Positions 29,618 through 44,204 of a stretch of 64,000 nt of DNA are shown in pieces. This stretch comes from Edaphovirga cremea (GTDB taxonomy: Bacteria > Pseudomonadota > Gammaproteobacteria > Enterobacterales > Enterobacteriaceae), in assembly GCF_003332275.1 (NCBI RefSeq), contig NZ_QOVA01000001.1, positions 575,994-639,993 on the forward strand, given 5' to 3'. Under the pieces are notes generated by a model. That model was not told the DNA's origin, did no database searches, and was given only the letters and a program-made list of their open reading frames with translations. How positions within the stretch are numbered: position 1 is the stretch's first letter; the number at the start of each line of letters is the position of its first letter. Both the position numbers and the translations under genes were made by a program.

Positions 29618-29672
29618 ACGCGGAGGGTTTACATCTTTGACGTTCACTGACGATCAGTGGAAGGTGAGCCGA

Positions 29673-29909
<237 letters not shown>

Positions 29910-30017
29910 CTACCTTAGTATTTAACTGGTAAATAATGCTAAAAAACCCACGTTATGTAAAGTAGTGTTGTCACACACCACATCGTTTCTCCACATTATA
30001 GCAAGAAATGGACGGGT

Positions 30018-30719
30018 TTATGTCATGTGGGGTAAAACTTGCGGCAACCAGCAATTGGCTGGTAGTGATTGACGCTGAAGCTCAGTAAGTTGCTGCAAAA
30101 AGTGGCGGCGGGGTATTTCTTTCGCTCCAAGTGACATAGTGTGAGGGTTGAGCACCTGACAGTCAATCAGTTCTCCGCCATGATGGGTAAAATGCTGGCA
30201 AAAAATCATTAATGCGCTCTTTGAGGCATTAACCTGACGGCTGAACATTGACTCACCACAGAATAAGCGGCCCATTGCCACGCCGTACATGCCGCCTACC
30301 AACCGATGCTCATCCCAGACTTCGATGGAATGCGCATGGCCCTGGCGATGTAATTGGTTGTAAGCCAGTTGAACGTCGGGACCTATCCAGGTGCCTTCGC
30401 TGCGTTCGTCCGCACAGGCGGCAATAACCTGCTCAAATGCCGTATTGAGCGTGAACCTGTAAGGGCAGTGGCGAAGAAAACGTTTCATACTGCGACTGAT
30501 ATGCACTTCGGTAGGGAATAAAACGGCGCGGGGATCCGGCGACCACCAAAGAATCATCTCGCCAGGATTGAACCAGGGGAAGACACCATAACGGTATGCT
30601 GACAACAGTCGGGCTGCAGAAAGATCGCCGCCAATTGCCAGCAAACCATTGGGTTCGCGCAAAGCACCCTCAGGCGAGGGGAACGCTATCGAATGGGAGG
30701 TGAGCTGCACGATACGCAT
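30018..30719 (-). CDS. aat: Leucyl/phenylalanyl-tRNA-protein transferase Aat
   Basis: 233 residues (E. coli 234). It transfers Leu or Phe from aminoacyl-tRNA to N-terminal Lys or Arg of proteins, creating N-degrons for ClpS-ClpAP. Family motifs: [69 protein letters not shown] and [11 protein letters not shown]. It lies 42 bp downstream of cydC on the same strand, as in E. coli, so it may be cotranscribed with cydDC. Confidence 0.98.
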   Translation of the reverse strand: MRIVQLTSHSIAFPSPEGALREPNGLLAIGGDLSAARLLSAYRYGVFPWFNPGEMILWWSPDPRAVLFPTEVHISRSMKRFLRHCPYRFTLNTAFEQVIAACADERSEGTWIGPDVQLAYNQLHRQGHAHSIEVWDEHRLVGGMYGVAMGRLFCGESMFSRQVNASKSALMIFCQHFTHHGGELIDCQVLNPHTMSLGAKEIPRRHFLQQLTELQRQSLPANCWLPQVLPHMT

Positions 30720-30761
30720 AAAAGCCCTCAGAAAGCGTTAAGGGAGCATTGGGCATAGATA

Positions 30762-32483
30762 TTATAGCCTCTGACAGAAATGATAATAGCGACCACGTTG
30801 GGCGAGTAAGGTCTCGTGGTTACCCTGTTCGATAACATCGCCATTATCCATCACGCAGATGCGATCCATATGCTCCAGCCCATACAGTCGATGGGTGATC
30901 AGGATTAACGTTTTGCCCTGACAGTGCTGGCGCAACAAGGCCAAAATGTTCTGTTCGGTTTCTGCATCCAACCCTTCGGTAGGCTCATCAAGCAGAACCA
31001 CCGGCGCATTATGCAATAACGCGCGTGCTACGCCGAGACGTCGTTGTTCGCCACCCGAAAGCTGGCGGCCACCTTCGCCCAGCCAGGCATTCAATCCTTC
31101 ATTGTCCAGTAAATTAGCCAGGCCAACTTTTTCGAGCACCGAACATAATTGATCGTCACCGCACTGTGGCGCAGCCATCAGCAGGTTTTCACGCAGTGTG
31201 GAGTTGAAAATATGTACACGCTGGGTCACAACCGACATCATCTGCCGCAACGTGGATTCCGCATAATCAGCCAGAGGTCGATCGTTGAGGAGAATTTTAC
31301 CTGTCTGTGTATCCCATGCGCGCGTCAACAGCTGGAGCAGCGTAGATTTGCCACAACCGGTGCGCCCCAACAAGGCAATATGCTCACCGGCAGTCAGCGT
31401 CAGGCTGAGATTTTTCAATACGGGGAGCGGTTGTTCGGGATAAGTGAACGTGACGTCTTCGATGCGCAAAGTGACCTGTGAGGCAGAGGCCGGGCCTTGC
31501 GCCGGGAAGCTCACTTCTGGCGTTTGCGAAGTAATTTGTGTTACGCGTGTCGCGGATGCGATGACCTGACCAAGGTGCTGGAATGCGCCCGCAACCGGTC
31601 CCAATGCTTCAAATGCAGCCAGTGTGATAAAGACAAACAGCGCGATCAACGCACCCGGTTGGCTATTCCCACCGATGCCGCCAGCGGCCAGCCAGAGCAT
31701 CAAGGTGACGGTTAATCCGGTTGCCGCAATCATCAGCGCCTGCGCCAGCCCTGCCAGCGTCGCCTGCTGTTGCTGGCGTGCCATCCAGCGATTTTCAATA
31801 TCAGTCATTGCCTGGCGAAAGCGGTTGTGTGCACCGAAGACCACCAGTTCTGCCTGACCTTGTAACCAGGCCGTCAATAATGTCCGGTAATCACTGCGAA
31901 GCGCAGTCAGTTCCTGGCCGATGGGGTGCCCCGCGCGATAAAATATCAACGGCAACGCCGCCAGCAGGACCAGCATGATCATCCCCAGCGTCAGCGCCAG
32001 CGAGACATCAAGGAAACTCAGGCCAAAAGTAACAACGGCAATAATTGCTACCGCGCTGATTAGGGGCGAAATCACCCGCAGGTAGAGGTGATCCAGCGTA
32101 TCGACATCAGCAACCAGCCGGTTCAGTAATTCAGCCTGCTTGAAACGGGCAATTCCCCCAGGCGAAAGCGGCATTATTTTCTGGAATGTAAATACCCGCA
32201 AATGCGACAGCACACGGAACGTCGCATCATGACTGACGACGCGTTCGGCGTAACGTCCCGCCGTTCGGGCAATGGCCGCACCGCGTACACCTGCGGCAGG
32301 CAGCATATAGTTAAAGGTATACAGACCCGCCAGCCCGGCCAGCGAAGAGGCCGCGAGGAACCATCCAGACAGGGTGAGCAAACCGATACTCGCCAGCAGG
32401 GTGACAATAGCCAGCACGATCCCAAGGCTAATGCGGAACCAGTGGCGGCGATAAAGTGCCAGATAGGGCAGCAGAACACGCAT
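30762..32483 (-). CDS. cydC: Glutathione/cysteine ABC exporter subunit CydC
   Basis: 573 residues, equal to E. coli CydC. It is an ABC half-transporter: about six transmembrane segments in residues 1-310, then an ATPase with Walker A LLGRTGCGKST, signature QLSGGEQRRLGVARALL and Walker B VVLLDEPTEGLD. With CydD it exports cysteine and glutathione to the periplasm and is required for cytochrome bd assembly. It begins 2 bp after the cydD stop, so translation is probably coupled. Confidence 0.97.
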   Translation of the reverse strand: MRVLLPYLALYRRHWFRISLGIVLAIVTLLASIGLLTLSGWFLAASSLAGLAGLYTFNYMLPAAGVRGAAIARTAGRYAERVVSHDATFRVLSHLRVFTFQKIMPLSPGGIARFKQAELLNRLVADVDTLDHLYLRVISPLISAVAIIAVVTFGLSFLDVSLALTLGMIMLVLLAALPLIFYRAGHPIGQELTALRSDYRTLLTAWLQGQAELVVFGAHNRFRQAMTDIENRWMARQQQQATLAGLAQALMIAATGLTVTLMLWLAAGGIGGNSQPGALIALFVFITLAAFEALGPVAGAFQHLGQVIASATRVTQITSQTPEVSFPAQGPASASQVTLRIEDVTFTYPEQPLPVLKNLSLTLTAGEHIALLGRTGCGKSTLLQLLTRAWDTQTGKILLNDRPLADYAESTLRQMMSVVTQRVHIFNSTLRENLLMAAPQCGDDQLCSVLEKVGLANLLDNEGLNAWLGEGGRQLSGGEQRRLGVARALLHNAPVVLLDEPTEGLDAETEQNILALLRQHCQGKTLILITHRLYGLEHMDRICVMDNGDVIEQGNHETLLAQRGRYYHFCQRL

Positions 32484-32485
32484 GA

Positions 32486-34252
32486 TTAAAGCTCCTTGCT
32501 GCGTTGGGCGAGAAGACCTGCGAAGAGGCCGGGCTGCTGACAGAGTTGCTGGTAGCTACCGCGTTCTAGCAGCTTGCCGTGGCTCATTACCCAAATCTCG
32601 TCATACTCCACGGTGTCTTCCAATTGATGGGTCACCAGCAAGGTGGTCTGACGCGTGGAGGCGGCATTAAGCGCCTGCATCACCCGATTCTCACTGTGCG
32701 CGTCAAGACTGGCTGTCGGTTCGTCCAGCAACATCAACTGGCACGGACAGAGCAAGGCGCGAGCGACCGCCACCCGTTGCGCCTGGCCTACGGAGAGCCG
32801 TGCCGCGTTATCGCCGACGACGGTGTCAAGACCCTGTGGCAGCAACGGCAAAAATTCGCTGACCCAGGCGTGATCGACGGCAAGTTGCAACTGCTCTTCA
32901 CCGGCATCGGGGTGATTGAGCAGAATATTATCGCGCAGTGTAGGTGCGGGCAGATGGGGGTTTTGCCCAACCCAGCTCAGGTGTTGACGCCACGACTGCG
33001 GATCGAGTTCTCGCAATTCGTGTCCGTTCACTTTCAGCGAACCCTGATACGGCAGGAACCCCAATAAAAGATTCAGCAGAGAGCTTTTCCCTGCGCCGCT
33101 CAATCCCACGATGGCCACACGCTGATTGGCTGCGAGGCTAAAGGTGAGCGGACCGGCCAAAAGCGTGCCTGAGGGGGAAAGAATCTGCAACTCATTGGCT
33201 TCCAATTGAACCGGCTGATCGACAGGAAGCACGCGTTGCCCTTTGCCCACGCTTTCAACTTCCGCACTGAGGAAGGTCAGTAGCGTTTCGGCCGCACCCA
33301 CCGCCTGTGCTTTGGCATGGTAGAACGTACCGAGATCGCGTAGCGGCTGGAAAAACTCAGGCGCAAGTATCAACACCAGGAACCCTGCAAAAAGGGTAAC
33401 GCTGGTGCCATAGCTGCCAAAATTCAGTTCACCCAAGTAGGAAAAACCAAAATAGACTGCGACAACGGCGATGGAAATAGACGCGAAAAACTCAAGGACG
33501 GCAGAGGAAAGGAAAGCCAGCCGCAACACTTCCATGGTACGGACGCGGAAATCTTCGGAGGTGCGGGCGATTTGATCCGTTTCTGCTTTGGCTCGGTTAA
33601 AAAGGCGCAGGGTGTCCAATCCGCGCAGGCTGTCGAGGAAATTGCCGCTTAGGCGTGCCAATGCCACGAAGTTACGCCGATTGGCATCTGCGGCCCCCAT
33701 ACCTACCAGTGCCATAAATAAGGGAATCAGTGGCGCGGTGGCAAACAGTATGACTGCTGCTGCCCAGTTTATTGGGAAGATGCAGATTAAAATCAGTAAG
33801 GGAATCATCCCGGCAAGATACATTTGCGGTAAATAGCGGGAATAATACTCCTGCATATCTTCAATTTGCTCAAGAATAATCGTCGCCCAACTGCCCGCAG
33901 GTTTGCCCTGGATCCAGGCGGGCCCCAGCTGTTCCAGCCTGTCGAGCACCAACGCACGGATCTCCTTGCGTACCACTTTACCGCAGATGAACCCGACCTT
34001 TTCCCGCAGCCAGGCGATAATTGCCCGGGCGATGAAAGCGGCGGCAAGCAGGACAAAATCGGTGATCAACGCATCTCTGGGAGCCTGTTCAATAATGAGC
34101 GCGTGGAGTAAAAAAGCCATCAACCACGCCTGGGCGATAATCAACAAGCCACTTAACAGACCCAATAACATGGAAAGGCGAAGCCATCGCTTCGACAATG
34201 CACTTTGCTTTTTCAGCCAGTGGATCAACTCTTGTTGTCTGGTTTTATTCAT
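32486..34252 (-). CDS. cydD: Glutathione/cysteine ABC exporter subunit CydD
   Basis: 588 residues, equal to E. coli CydD. A six-helix membrane domain is followed by an ATPase with Walker A VGLSGAGKSS, signature LSVGQAQRVAVARALL and LMLLDEPTASLD. The signature is LSVGQ rather than LSGGQ, as in other CydD proteins recalled. It forms the heterodimer CydDC in the inner membrane. It is the first gene of cydDC(-aat). The 251-bp gap to trxB upstream (34253-34503) should hold its promoter, but I see no hexamers I trust. Confidence 0.97.
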   Translation of the reverse strand: MNKTRQQELIHWLKKQSALSKRWLRLSMLLGLLSGLLIIAQAWLMAFLLHALIIEQAPRDALITDFVLLAAAFIARAIIAWLREKVGFICGKVVRKEIRALVLDRLEQLGPAWIQGKPAGSWATIILEQIEDMQEYYSRYLPQMYLAGMIPLLILICIFPINWAAAVILFATAPLIPLFMALVGMGAADANRRNFVALARLSGNFLDSLRGLDTLRLFNRAKAETDQIARTSEDFRVRTMEVLRLAFLSSAVLEFFASISIAVVAVYFGFSYLGELNFGSYGTSVTLFAGFLVLILAPEFFQPLRDLGTFYHAKAQAVGAAETLLTFLSAEVESVGKGQRVLPVDQPVQLEANELQILSPSGTLLAGPLTFSLAANQRVAIVGLSGAGKSSLLNLLLGFLPYQGSLKVNGHELRELDPQSWRQHLSWVGQNPHLPAPTLRDNILLNHPDAGEEQLQLAVDHAWVSEFLPLLPQGLDTVVGDNAARLSVGQAQRVAVARALLCPCQLMLLDEPTASLDAHSENRVMQALNAASTRQTTLLVTHQLEDTVEYDEIWVMSHGKLLERGSYQQLCQQPGLFAGLLAQRSKEL

Positions 34253-34437
34253 CAGTCAATCAGTCTGCGCAGGAGATGCATTGGAACAAATGCACGGTGT
34301 TGGTATGCAGCATTATAGTAACTACATGATTTCTAAAAGGCTCCCTACTTTACAGAATGCCTTTTCCCCTTGCCGTAAACATCCGATGTCAAACGACGGG
34401 CACATGTTACCTCGTCATGCGCTTTACTGAAAATATT

Positions 34438-34459
34438 AAGGCGACCCGGAGGTCGCCTT
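34438..34459 (-). terminator. trxB terminator
   Basis: AAGGCGACC pairs with GGTCGCCTT around a CGGA loop, with TTAATATTTTC following on the minus strand. It lies 45 bp after the trxB stop. Confidence 0.75.
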
Positions 34460-34503
34460 TTTAACATTTTGAGCGTGAATAGAGATCCCGCTGGCAAAAT
34501 GAC

Positions 34504-36166
<1,663 letters not shown>

Positions 36167-36661
36167 ATGGCAGACAACAAAAAACGACCGGGAAAAGATC
36201 TCGACCGCATAGACCGTAACATCCTTAACGAATTACAGAAGGATGGACGGATCTCTAACGTTGAGCTTTCAAAGCGGGTAGGCTTATCCCCTACGCCATG
36301 TCTGGAACGCGTTCGCCGTTTGGAACGTCAAAATTTCATTCATGGTTATACCGCATTGCTCAATCCTCATTATCTGGACGCATCGCTGTTGGTATTTGTT
36401 GAGATTACTCTCAACCGTGGCGCGCCGGATGTATTTGAGCAATTCAATGCAGCCGTACAAAAGCTTGAAGACATTCAGGAATGTCATCTGGTATCCGGCG
36501 ACTTCGACTATCTGTTGAAAACCCGCGTACCCGATATGTCCGCTTACCGTAAATTGTTGGGTGAAACATTGCTCCGCCTGCCAGGCGTCAATGACACCCG
36601 TACTTATGTGGTAATGGAAGAAGTGAAACAGAGTAACCGCTTGGTCATTAAGACCCGGTAA
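36167..36661 (+). CDS. lrp: Leucine-responsive regulatory protein Lrp
   Basis: 164 residues from [18 protein letters not shown], equal to E. coli Lrp and almost identical in the recalled sequence. A Lrp/AsnC helix-turn-helix ([25 protein letters not shown]) is followed by the RAM effector and oligomerisation domain ([19 protein letters not shown]). It is a global regulator of amino-acid metabolism that responds to leucine. Possible targets within this window include serC. The upstream in-frame start would add 13 residues absent from the family. Confidence 0.98.
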   Translation: MADNKKRPGKDLDRIDRNILNELQKDGRISNVELSKRVGLSPTPCLERVRRLERQNFIHGYTALLNPHYLDASLLVFVEITLNRGAPDVFEQFNAAVQKLEDIQECHLVSGDFDYLLKTRVPDMSAYRKLLGETLLRLPGVNDTRTYVVMEEVKQSNRLVIKTR

Positions 36662-36720
36662 AGGCGCAGGTGCAAAACCTGAAAAAATTCGCTACACTCC
36701 TGTTTATCTATACAGCCATG

Positions 36721-36743
36721 GCACCGGGAAGGCTTTCCGGTGC
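36721..36743 (+). terminator. Probable lrp terminator
   Basis: GCACCGG pairs with CCGGTGC, with further pairing inside around the GGC loop. It is followed by TATTGCTTTTTC. It sits between lrp and ftsK. Confidence 0.6.
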
Positions 36744-36782
36744 TATTGCTTTTTCAGTCAACAGGAACCTGGAGAGCCTTTC

Positions 36783-39700
36783 TTGAGCCAGGAATATACA
36801 GAAGATAAAGAAGTTACCCTCAAAAAACTCAGTGGGAGCCGTCGTTTACTCGAAGCCTTACTGGTTGTGGTAGCCATTTTTGCCATTTATCTCATGGCAG
36901 CATTAGTCAGTTTCAACCCTTCTGATCCAAGTTGGTCACAAACTGCGTGGCATGAGCCTATCCATAATCTGGGTGGCGGTGTGGGTGCATGGATGGCCGA
37001 CACACTATTTTTCACCTTCGGCGTATTGGCTTATGCCATACCACCTATCATGCTTATTCTCTGCTGGACAGGATTTCGTCAGCGTGAAAATGGCGAATAC
37101 ATTGATTACTTTACCCTTTCTCTGCGGTTGATCGGCACGCTGGCGTTAGTTCTGACGTCCTGTGGTATGGCTGCGCTCAACGTGGATGACCTCTATTACT
37201 TCGCTTCCGGCGGGGTGATTGGCAGTTTGCTCAGTAATGCGATGGCGCCATGGCTCAATAATATTGGTGCCACCCTGGCCTTGCTTTGCGTCTGGGCTGC
37301 GGGATTGACTTTGTTTTCCGGTTGGTCGTGGCTGACAATTGCAGAAAAAATTGGCGGTGTAGTGCTCGGTACCGCGACGTTCATGACCAACCGTTCACGT
37401 CGGGATGACGATTACGATGAGGATATCCACGATAACGAGGATATTCTGGTTGATGATGAGCCGAAGAAAACTGTCGAGTTTTCTTCGGTGGCGGCAGAGA
37501 GCAATGAGGACGATGATGATGTCTTGTTCTCCGCCCCATCGGTCACCGACACGACTCCTCTGGTAACGGGCAACCAGCCAGTGGAAGATGCACAGCAAAG
37601 TACATCGCAGCCGGTACTGGCCGATGTGGCGCAATCTGTTGCAGCCCTGACGGCGCAGCCGTCCGTGGAGGCGAATGCTCAACCAGCGGCGACCCCTCCT
37701 CTCTATAGCTTTGAAGTGCCTGATGAGGCGGTAAACCCTCCGCAACAGACGCCTGCACCTGTTCAACCGCGCCAGCAAGCGCCAGTTTTCGATGCTGACG
37801 ATGAGGGACCGCGACTGGGCGATTGGAATTCACCTGAGAGCAATACCCGTTCTCCCTTTGATTTCAGCGCGTCGCAACAGCGTGACAGCCATGACGTTGA
37901 TATGCCGACGTTTTCACCGGATTTCGAACCGTTTTCCAGTCAAGCTGGGCAGCGTTCGTCGCAAGCAGCGGGTGTCGCGGGCGCTGCCGCAGCTACCTTT
38001 ATGCCTGCATTCAGTGCGGTGAGTGAAGGCAATTCACAGGTTAAACAAGGTATTGGCCCGGAATTACCGCGACCTAACCCGGTACGAATCCCTACGCGGC
38101 GCGAACTGGCATCATTTGGGATCAAACTGCCTTCCCAACGTGCTGCGGAACAAAATGACAATACAAGTGATGATTATCCGCACGACAATTCCATATTGTC
38201 GGCTGAGCCACTGACTTCAGCGACAGATGCCCCCACGGCAGCAGAAGATGAACAGGCAATGCAGGAAGCGGCATTGCGTCAAGCTTACGCGGAACAGCAA
38301 CAAGAACGCTACGGCGAGCCATTTGCTGTTGAGCCTGATGACGAAGCGGCACTGCAGGAAGCTGCGTTGCGTGAAGCATTTGCGGCGCGTGAGCAGGAGC
38401 GTTATCAATCCGAAACGCCAGTACGTCCTGAACTTGGCATCACTCCAACACCATCAGGAGTGCGGCAGGATGTTGATACGCGAAATGCGTATAGCTTCTC
38501 ACCGATGGCTGACTTGGTTGATGATACGCCAGTGGAGCCTCTGTTTACCTTATCCCCACAACCTGAAGAACCGCGAACGCAGCAAAACTTCCAGCAAACA
38601 GAGGAAGAATTTGACGACTACGGACAGGATGATTATCCGGCGCGGTCTAACGCCACCTCTGCTGATGTGAATCAATCCACGGGTTGGCGCGATATTCCGC
38701 AAACAGAGGTGTATCAGCCTGACTCCGAATATGAGCCTCCGTCGCAATCCTCCGCTGCGGTGAACCCTGAAATGGACAGTCTGTTCCATCCATTCCTGGT
38801 GCGCCATGAACAGCCGCTGGAGAAACCGACAACACCGTTGCCGACCCTGGACTTGCTGACCGCGCCACCTGAAACCGAAGAACCGGTTGACATGTTCGCG
38901 TTGCAGCAGACAGCACGTCTGGTTGAAGCCAGATTGGCCGATTACCGTGTCAAAGCCGATGTGGTGGGGATCTCCCCAGGCCCGGTTATCACCCGTTTTG
39001 AGTTGGATCTGGCGCCAGGCGTTAAAGCGGCTCGTATCTCCAATCTGTCGCGCGACCTTGCACGTTCGCTCTCAACAACGGCGGTGCGTGTGGTTGAAGT
39101 GATCCCGGACAAACCTTATGTCGGTCTGGAACTGCCAAACAAACATCGTCAAACGGTCTATCTGCGTGAAGTGCTGGATTGCGCCAAGTTCCGTGATAAT
39201 CCATCGCCGCTGGCGGTAGTGCTGGGTAAAGACATCTCCGGTCAGCCAGTCGTGGCCGATCTGGCAAAAATGCCTCATTTGCTGGTCGCGGGTACCACTG
39301 GTTCAGGTAAATCGGTTGGTGTGAATGCGATGATTATCAGCATTCTGTATAAAGCCACGCCGAAAGAAGTGCGCTTTATCATGATCGACCCGAAAATGCT
39401 GGAGCTGTCGGTGTATGAAGGTATACCGCATCTGCTGACGGAAGTGGTGACCGACATGAAAGATGCGGCGAATGCGCTGCGCTGGTGTGTCGGGGAGATG
39501 GAGCGTCGCTATAAGCTGATGTCAGCGCTGGGAGTCCGTAATCTGGCAGGTTACAACGAGCGTGTCATGCAGGCTGATGCGATGGGCCGACCGATTCCCG
39601 ATCCGTTCTGGAAACCCAGCGACAGCATGGGAATGACGCCCCCAGTACTGGAAAAATTGCCTTATATCGTCGTTATGGTCGATGAGTTCGCCGATCTGAT

Positions 39701-40310
39701 TATGGCCGTGGGCAAGAAGGTTGAAGAACTGATCGCGCGTTTGGCGCAAAAAGCGCGTGCGGCAGGTATTCACTTGGTGTTGGCAACACAGCGACCGTCT
39801 GTGGATGTCATCACGGGACTGATTAAAGCGAATATTCCAACGCGAATTGCGTTCACGGTTTCAAGCAAAATCGACTCGCGTACCATTCTCGATCAAGGCG
39901 GTGCGGAATCTCTGCTGGGTATGGGGGACATGCTGTATATGGCGCCAAACTCCTCTATTCCAGTACGTGTGCATGGCGCGTTTGTGCGCGATCAGGAAGT
40001 GCATGCGGTGGTTCAGGACTGGAAAGCACGCGGTCGCCCCGAGTACATCGACAATATCATCACTGCCGGTGATGATGGCGAAGGTGGCGGAGGGATTGAC
40101 AGCGATGAAGAGTTGGATCCTCTATTTGATCAGGCGGTGGCGTTTGTTATTGATAAACGTCGGGCATCGATTTCCGGTGTGCAGCGTCAGTTCCGTATCG
40201 GTTACAACCGTGCCGCGAGAATCATCGAGCAAATGGAAGCGCAAAGTATCGTGAGTACGCCGGGTCATAATGGCAATCGGGAAGTGCTTGCTCCTCCATC
40301 ACACGAATAG
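36783..40310 (+). CDS. ftsK: DNA translocase FtsK
   Basis: 1175 residues from a TTG start; E. coli ftsK also begins with TTG, and GGAG lies 9 nt upstream. The N-terminal domain (about 20-190) has four transmembrane helices for septum localisation. A low-complexity linker rich in Pro, Gln and acidic residues runs to about 690 and is some 150 residues shorter than in E. coli. The alpha/beta motor follows, with Walker [12 protein letters not shown] (near 837), Walker [17 protein letters not shown] and [11 protein letters not shown]. The C-terminal gamma winged helix has [19 protein letters not shown]. It moves DNA toward dif and activates XerCD. It is upstream of lolA and rarA. Confidence 0.98.
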   Translation: MSQEYTEDKEVTLKKLSGSRRLLEALLVVVAIFAIYLMAALVSFNPSDPSWSQTAWHEPIHNLGGGVGAWMADTLFFTFGVLAYAIPPIMLILCWTGFRQRENGEYIDYFTLSLRLIGTLALVLTSCGMAALNVDDLYYFASGGVIGSLLSNAMAPWLNNIGATLALLCVWAAGLTLFSGWSWLTIAEKIGGVVLGTATFMTNRSRRDDDYDEDIHDNEDILVDDEPKKTVEFSSVAAESNEDDDDVLFSAPSVTDTTPLVTGNQPVEDAQQSTSQPVLADVAQSVAALTAQPSVEANAQPAATPPLYSFEVPDEAVNPPQQTPAPVQPRQQAPVFDADDEGPRLGDWNSPESNTRSPFDFSASQQRDSHDVDMPTFSPDFEPFSSQAGQRSSQAAGVAGAAAATFMPAFSAVSEGNSQVKQGIGPELPRPNPVRIPTRRELASFGIKLPSQRAAEQNDNTSDDYPHDNSILSAEPLTSATDAPTAAEDEQAMQEAALRQAYAEQQQERYGEPFAVEPDDEAALQEAALREAFAAREQERYQSETPVRPELGITPTPSGVRQDVDTRNAYSFSPMADLVDDTPVEPLFTLSPQPEEPRTQQNFQQTEEEFDDYGQDDYPARSNATSADVNQSTGWRDIPQTEVYQPDSEYEPPSQSSAAVNPEMDSLFHPFLVRHEQPLEKPTTPLPTLDLLTAPPETEEPVDMFALQQTARLVEARLADYRVKADVVGISPGPVITRFELDLAPGVKAARISNLSRDLARSLSTTAVRVVEVIPDKPYVGLELPNKHRQTVYLREVLDCAKFRDNPSPLAVVLGKDISGQPVVADLAKMPHLLVAGTTGSGKSVGVNAMIISILYKATPKEVRFIMIDPKMLELSVYEGIPHLLTEVVTDMKDAANALRWCVGEMERRYKLMSALGVRNLAGYNERVMQADAMGRPIPDPFWKPSDSMGMTPPVLEKLPYIVVMVDEFADLIMAVGKKVEELIARLAQKARAAGIHLVLATQRPSVDVITGLIKANIPTRIAFTVSSKIDSRTILDQGGAESLLGMGDMLYMAPNSSIPVRVHGAFVRDQEVHAVVQDWKARGRPEYIDNIITAGDDGEGGGGIDSDEELDPLFDQAVAFVIDKRRASISGVQRQFRIGYNRAARIIEQMEAQSIVSTPGHNGNREVLAPPSHE

Positions 40311-40323
40311 ATTTGACCTTGAG

Positions 40324-40341
40324 GGGCCGCTTTTGCGGCCC
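40324..40341 (+). terminator. ftsK 3' hairpin
   Basis: GGGCCGC pairs with GCGGCCC around TTTT, 14 bp after the ftsK stop. The downstream T run is weak, so readthrough into lolA is possible. Confidence 0.6.
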
Positions 40342-40490
40342 TTATGCAAAGAAGCGTAAAACCCTCAACTTTGAGACGATTAACCTACCGCTGACAAATC
40401 AGCTTCAGCTAAAGTTGCATATCGGTTTTTGGAATTTCAATCACCAATCGAATCAGCGGTAGTCATGGAATTCACGAGGTAACGGTAATA

Positions 40491-41102
40491 ATGAAAAAAT
40501 TGCTAATTGTTGGTTGTCTGCTTACGGCTTTTACTTCCGCCTCAGTATTGGCGGATGCCAGCAGTGATTTAAAAGGTCGTTTGGGAAAGATGAACAGTTT
40601 CCATGCCAGCTTCACCCAGAAAGTGACCAGCGATGACGGAGCTGCAGTACAGGAAGGCGAAGGTGAATTATGGGTGAAACGCCCAAATTTATTCAACTGG
40701 CATATGACTTCACCGGATGAAAGTGTTTTGGTTTCTGATGGCAAGACGTTGTGGTTCTATAATCCCTTTGTTGAACAAGTTACCGCTACCTGGCTTAAGA
40801 ATGCGACCGGTAATACGCCATTCATGTTGATCACCCGTAATGACAGCAGCGACTGGGCTCAATATGATGTGAAGCAAAAAGGCGACGATTTTGAGCTGAC
40901 GCCGAAAGCAGCAACGGGAAATCTCAAGCAGTTTGCCATTACCGTGACGCCGAGCGGCATCATCAAAAGTTTCACCGCAGTGGAACAGGACGGACAACGC
41001 AGCGCGTATACCCTGAAGAGCCAGCAGAATGGCGCGGTAGACGCCGCGAAATTTACATTTACCCCGCCGAAGGGGGTGACGCTGGACGACCAGCGCCAGT
41101 GA
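40491..41102 (+). CDS. lolA: Outer-membrane lipoprotein carrier protein LolA
   Basis: 203 residues, equal to E. coli LolA. The signal peptide covers residues 1-21, with cleavage after VLA. The mature protein contains [35 protein letters not shown] and [16 protein letters not shown], which line the hydrophobic cavity. It shuttles lipoproteins from LolCDE to LolB across the periplasm and would handle the lipoproteins YbjP and AmiD encoded in this window. The start has GAGG 11 nt upstream. rarA follows after 7 bp. Confidence 0.98.
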   Translation: MKKLLIVGCLLTAFTSASVLADASSDLKGRLGKMNSFHASFTQKVTSDDGAAVQEGEGELWVKRPNLFNWHMTSPDESVLVSDGKTLWFYNPFVEQVTATWLKNATGNTPFMLITRNDSSDWAQYDVKQKGDDFELTPKAATGNLKQFAITVTPSGIIKSFTAVEQDGQRSAYTLKSQQNGAVDAAKFTFTPPKGVTLDDQRQ

Positions 41103-41109
41103 GGTTTCT

Positions 41110-42453
41110 GTGAGTAATCTGTCACTCGATTTTTCCCAAAATGAGTTCCAGCCACTGGCCGCGCGTATGCGGCCAACAACGCTGGCACAATATATCGGCC
41201 AGCAGCATTTGTTGACGCCGGGTAAGCCGTTACCGCGCGCCATTGAAGCGGGACAATTGCACTCCATGATTCTATGGGGGCCGCCTGGCACGGGGAAAAC
41301 GACGCTGGCAGAATTGATCGGGCGTTATGGCCGTGCGGATGTCGAACGCATTTCTGCGGTCACGTCAGGCATTAAAGAGATCCGCGAAGCCATTGAACGT
41401 GCCCGTCAGAATCGCGATGCGGGACGACGGACTATTTTGTTCGTCGATGAGGTGCATCGCTTTAACAAGAGCCAGCAAGATGCTTTTTTGCCGCATATTG
41501 AAGACGGCACTATCACCTTTATCGGGGCGACCACCGAGAATCCCTCATTCGAACTCAACTCAGCCCTCTTGTCACGGGCCAGGGTCTATCTGTTGAAAGC
41601 TCTGACGCCAGAGGATATCGAAAAAGTTATCGATCAGGCGCTAAGCGACAGTGAACGCGGGTTGGGTGGTCAGAACATTGAGGTGCCAAAAGAGACCCGC
41701 CGCCTTCTTTCCGAGTTGGTGAATGGTGACGCACGTCGTGCATTAAACAGCCTGGAAATGATGGCTGACATGGCTGAGTTGGATGCGAAAGGAATTCGTA
41801 CCCTGACGCCTGAACTGTTGCGTGAAGTTTCTGGTGAACGCAGCGCCAGGTTCGATAATAAAGGCGATCGCTATTACGATTTAATCTCGGCGCTGCATAA
41901 GTCAGTGCGAGGTTCTGCGCCGGATGCTGCGCTGTATTGGTATGCCCGCATTATTACTGCTGGCGGCGATCCGCTGTATGTTGCCCGCCGTCTGCTGGCG
42001 ATAGCGTCAGAAGATGTGGGAAATGCCGATCCGCGTGGTATGCAGGTGGCTATTTCCGCATGGGACTGTTTCACCCGCGTCGGCCCAGCGGAGGGTGAGC
42101 GGGCTATCGCGCAGGCGATCGTCTATCTTGCCTGTGCACCGAAAAGCAACGCCGTTTATACCGCGTTCAAAGCCGCGATGCGCGATGCCAAAGAGCAGGC
42201 CGATTATGATGTTCCCGAGCACCTGCGTAATGCGCCAACCAAATTAATGAAAGAAATGGGATTGGGTGCGGAGTATCGCTATGCACACGATGAACCGAAT
42301 GCGTATGCCGCTGGTGAGATCTATTTCCCGAAAGAGATGGCACAAACGCAGTACTATTATCCATCTTCCCGGGGCCTGGAAGGCAAGATAGGCGAAAAGC
42401 TGGCATGGTTATCTGAACAGGATCAAAATAGCCCGACAAAACGCTACCGCTAA
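41110..42453 (+). CDS. rarA: Replication-associated recombination protein RarA (MgsA)
   Basis: 447 residues from a GTG start, equal to E. coli RarA. It is a clamp-loader-like AAA+ ATPase: Walker [14 protein letters not shown], Walker [13 protein letters not shown], sensor 1 [14 protein letters not shown]. The C-terminal tetramerisation domain has [16 protein letters not shown] and [12 protein letters not shown]. It acts at stalled replication forks. The 7-bp gap after lolA implies cotranscription, as in E. coli (lolA-rarA). Confidence 0.98.
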   Translation: MSNLSLDFSQNEFQPLAARMRPTTLAQYIGQQHLLTPGKPLPRAIEAGQLHSMILWGPPGTGKTTLAELIGRYGRADVERISAVTSGIKEIREAIERARQNRDAGRRTILFVDEVHRFNKSQQDAFLPHIEDGTITFIGATTENPSFELNSALLSRARVYLLKALTPEDIEKVIDQALSDSERGLGGQNIEVPKETRRLLSELVNGDARRALNSLEMMADMAELDAKGIRTLTPELLREVSGERSARFDNKGDRYYDLISALHKSVRGSAPDAALYWYARIITAGGDPLYVARRLLAIASEDVGNADPRGMQVAISAWDCFTRVGPAEGERAIAQAIVYLACAPKSNAVYTAFKAAMRDAKEQADYDVPEHLRNAPTKLMKEMGLGAEYRYAHDEPNAYAAGEIYFPKEMAQTQYYYPSSRGLEGKIGEKLAWLSEQDQNSPTKRYR

Positions 42454-43854
<1,401 letters not shown>

Positions 43855-43916
43855 TCCATTTCGCGACATATTGAGTCAGATCCTTCTTTTGTGAGTAGGG
43901 TTTGATGCTGTTTCTG

Positions 43917-43939
43917 AAAGCGCCTTCGGGCGCTTTTTT
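43917..43939 (+). terminator. serS terminator
   Basis: AAAGCGCC pairs with GGCGCTTT around a UUCG tetraloop and is followed by a run of T. It lies 62 bp after the serS stop and opens the 350-bp serS-dmsA gap. Confidence 0.93.
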
Positions 43940-44018
43940 GTTTCTAATTTTAAGCTTTGAAGCCATCTCACAGTTTTACATAAAACACATCGCGAGCCCG
44001 ATCTATTCACTCTATTTC

Positions 44019-44060
44019 TTGATTGCAAGCAACATAAGTCACTCACATTGGCGATTATCC
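44019..44060 (+). promoter_or_regulatory. FNR-dependent promoter of dmsABCD
   Basis: TTGATTGCAAGCAA at 44019-44032 matches TTGAT-N4-ATCAA with one mismatch. A -10-like GATTAT lies at 44053-44058, which puts the FNR centre near -41.5 relative to a start around 44066. This is the class II arrangement expected for oxygen-repressed dms expression. The rest of the serS-dmsA gap (43940-44204) shows nothing else definite. Confidence 0.65.
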
Positions 44061-44204
44061 TTACAAAATGAATGGTTAATGGTTTAGCCATTTATAAACG
44101 GACCCAATAATCCGTGTTGCTCATATACCGGAGCGTTCAGGTGTTGTAGATAACGGCATCAACGGCGCTCAGAGTTTCCCTGCCAGGGTAAATTGGAGTG
44201 AATT

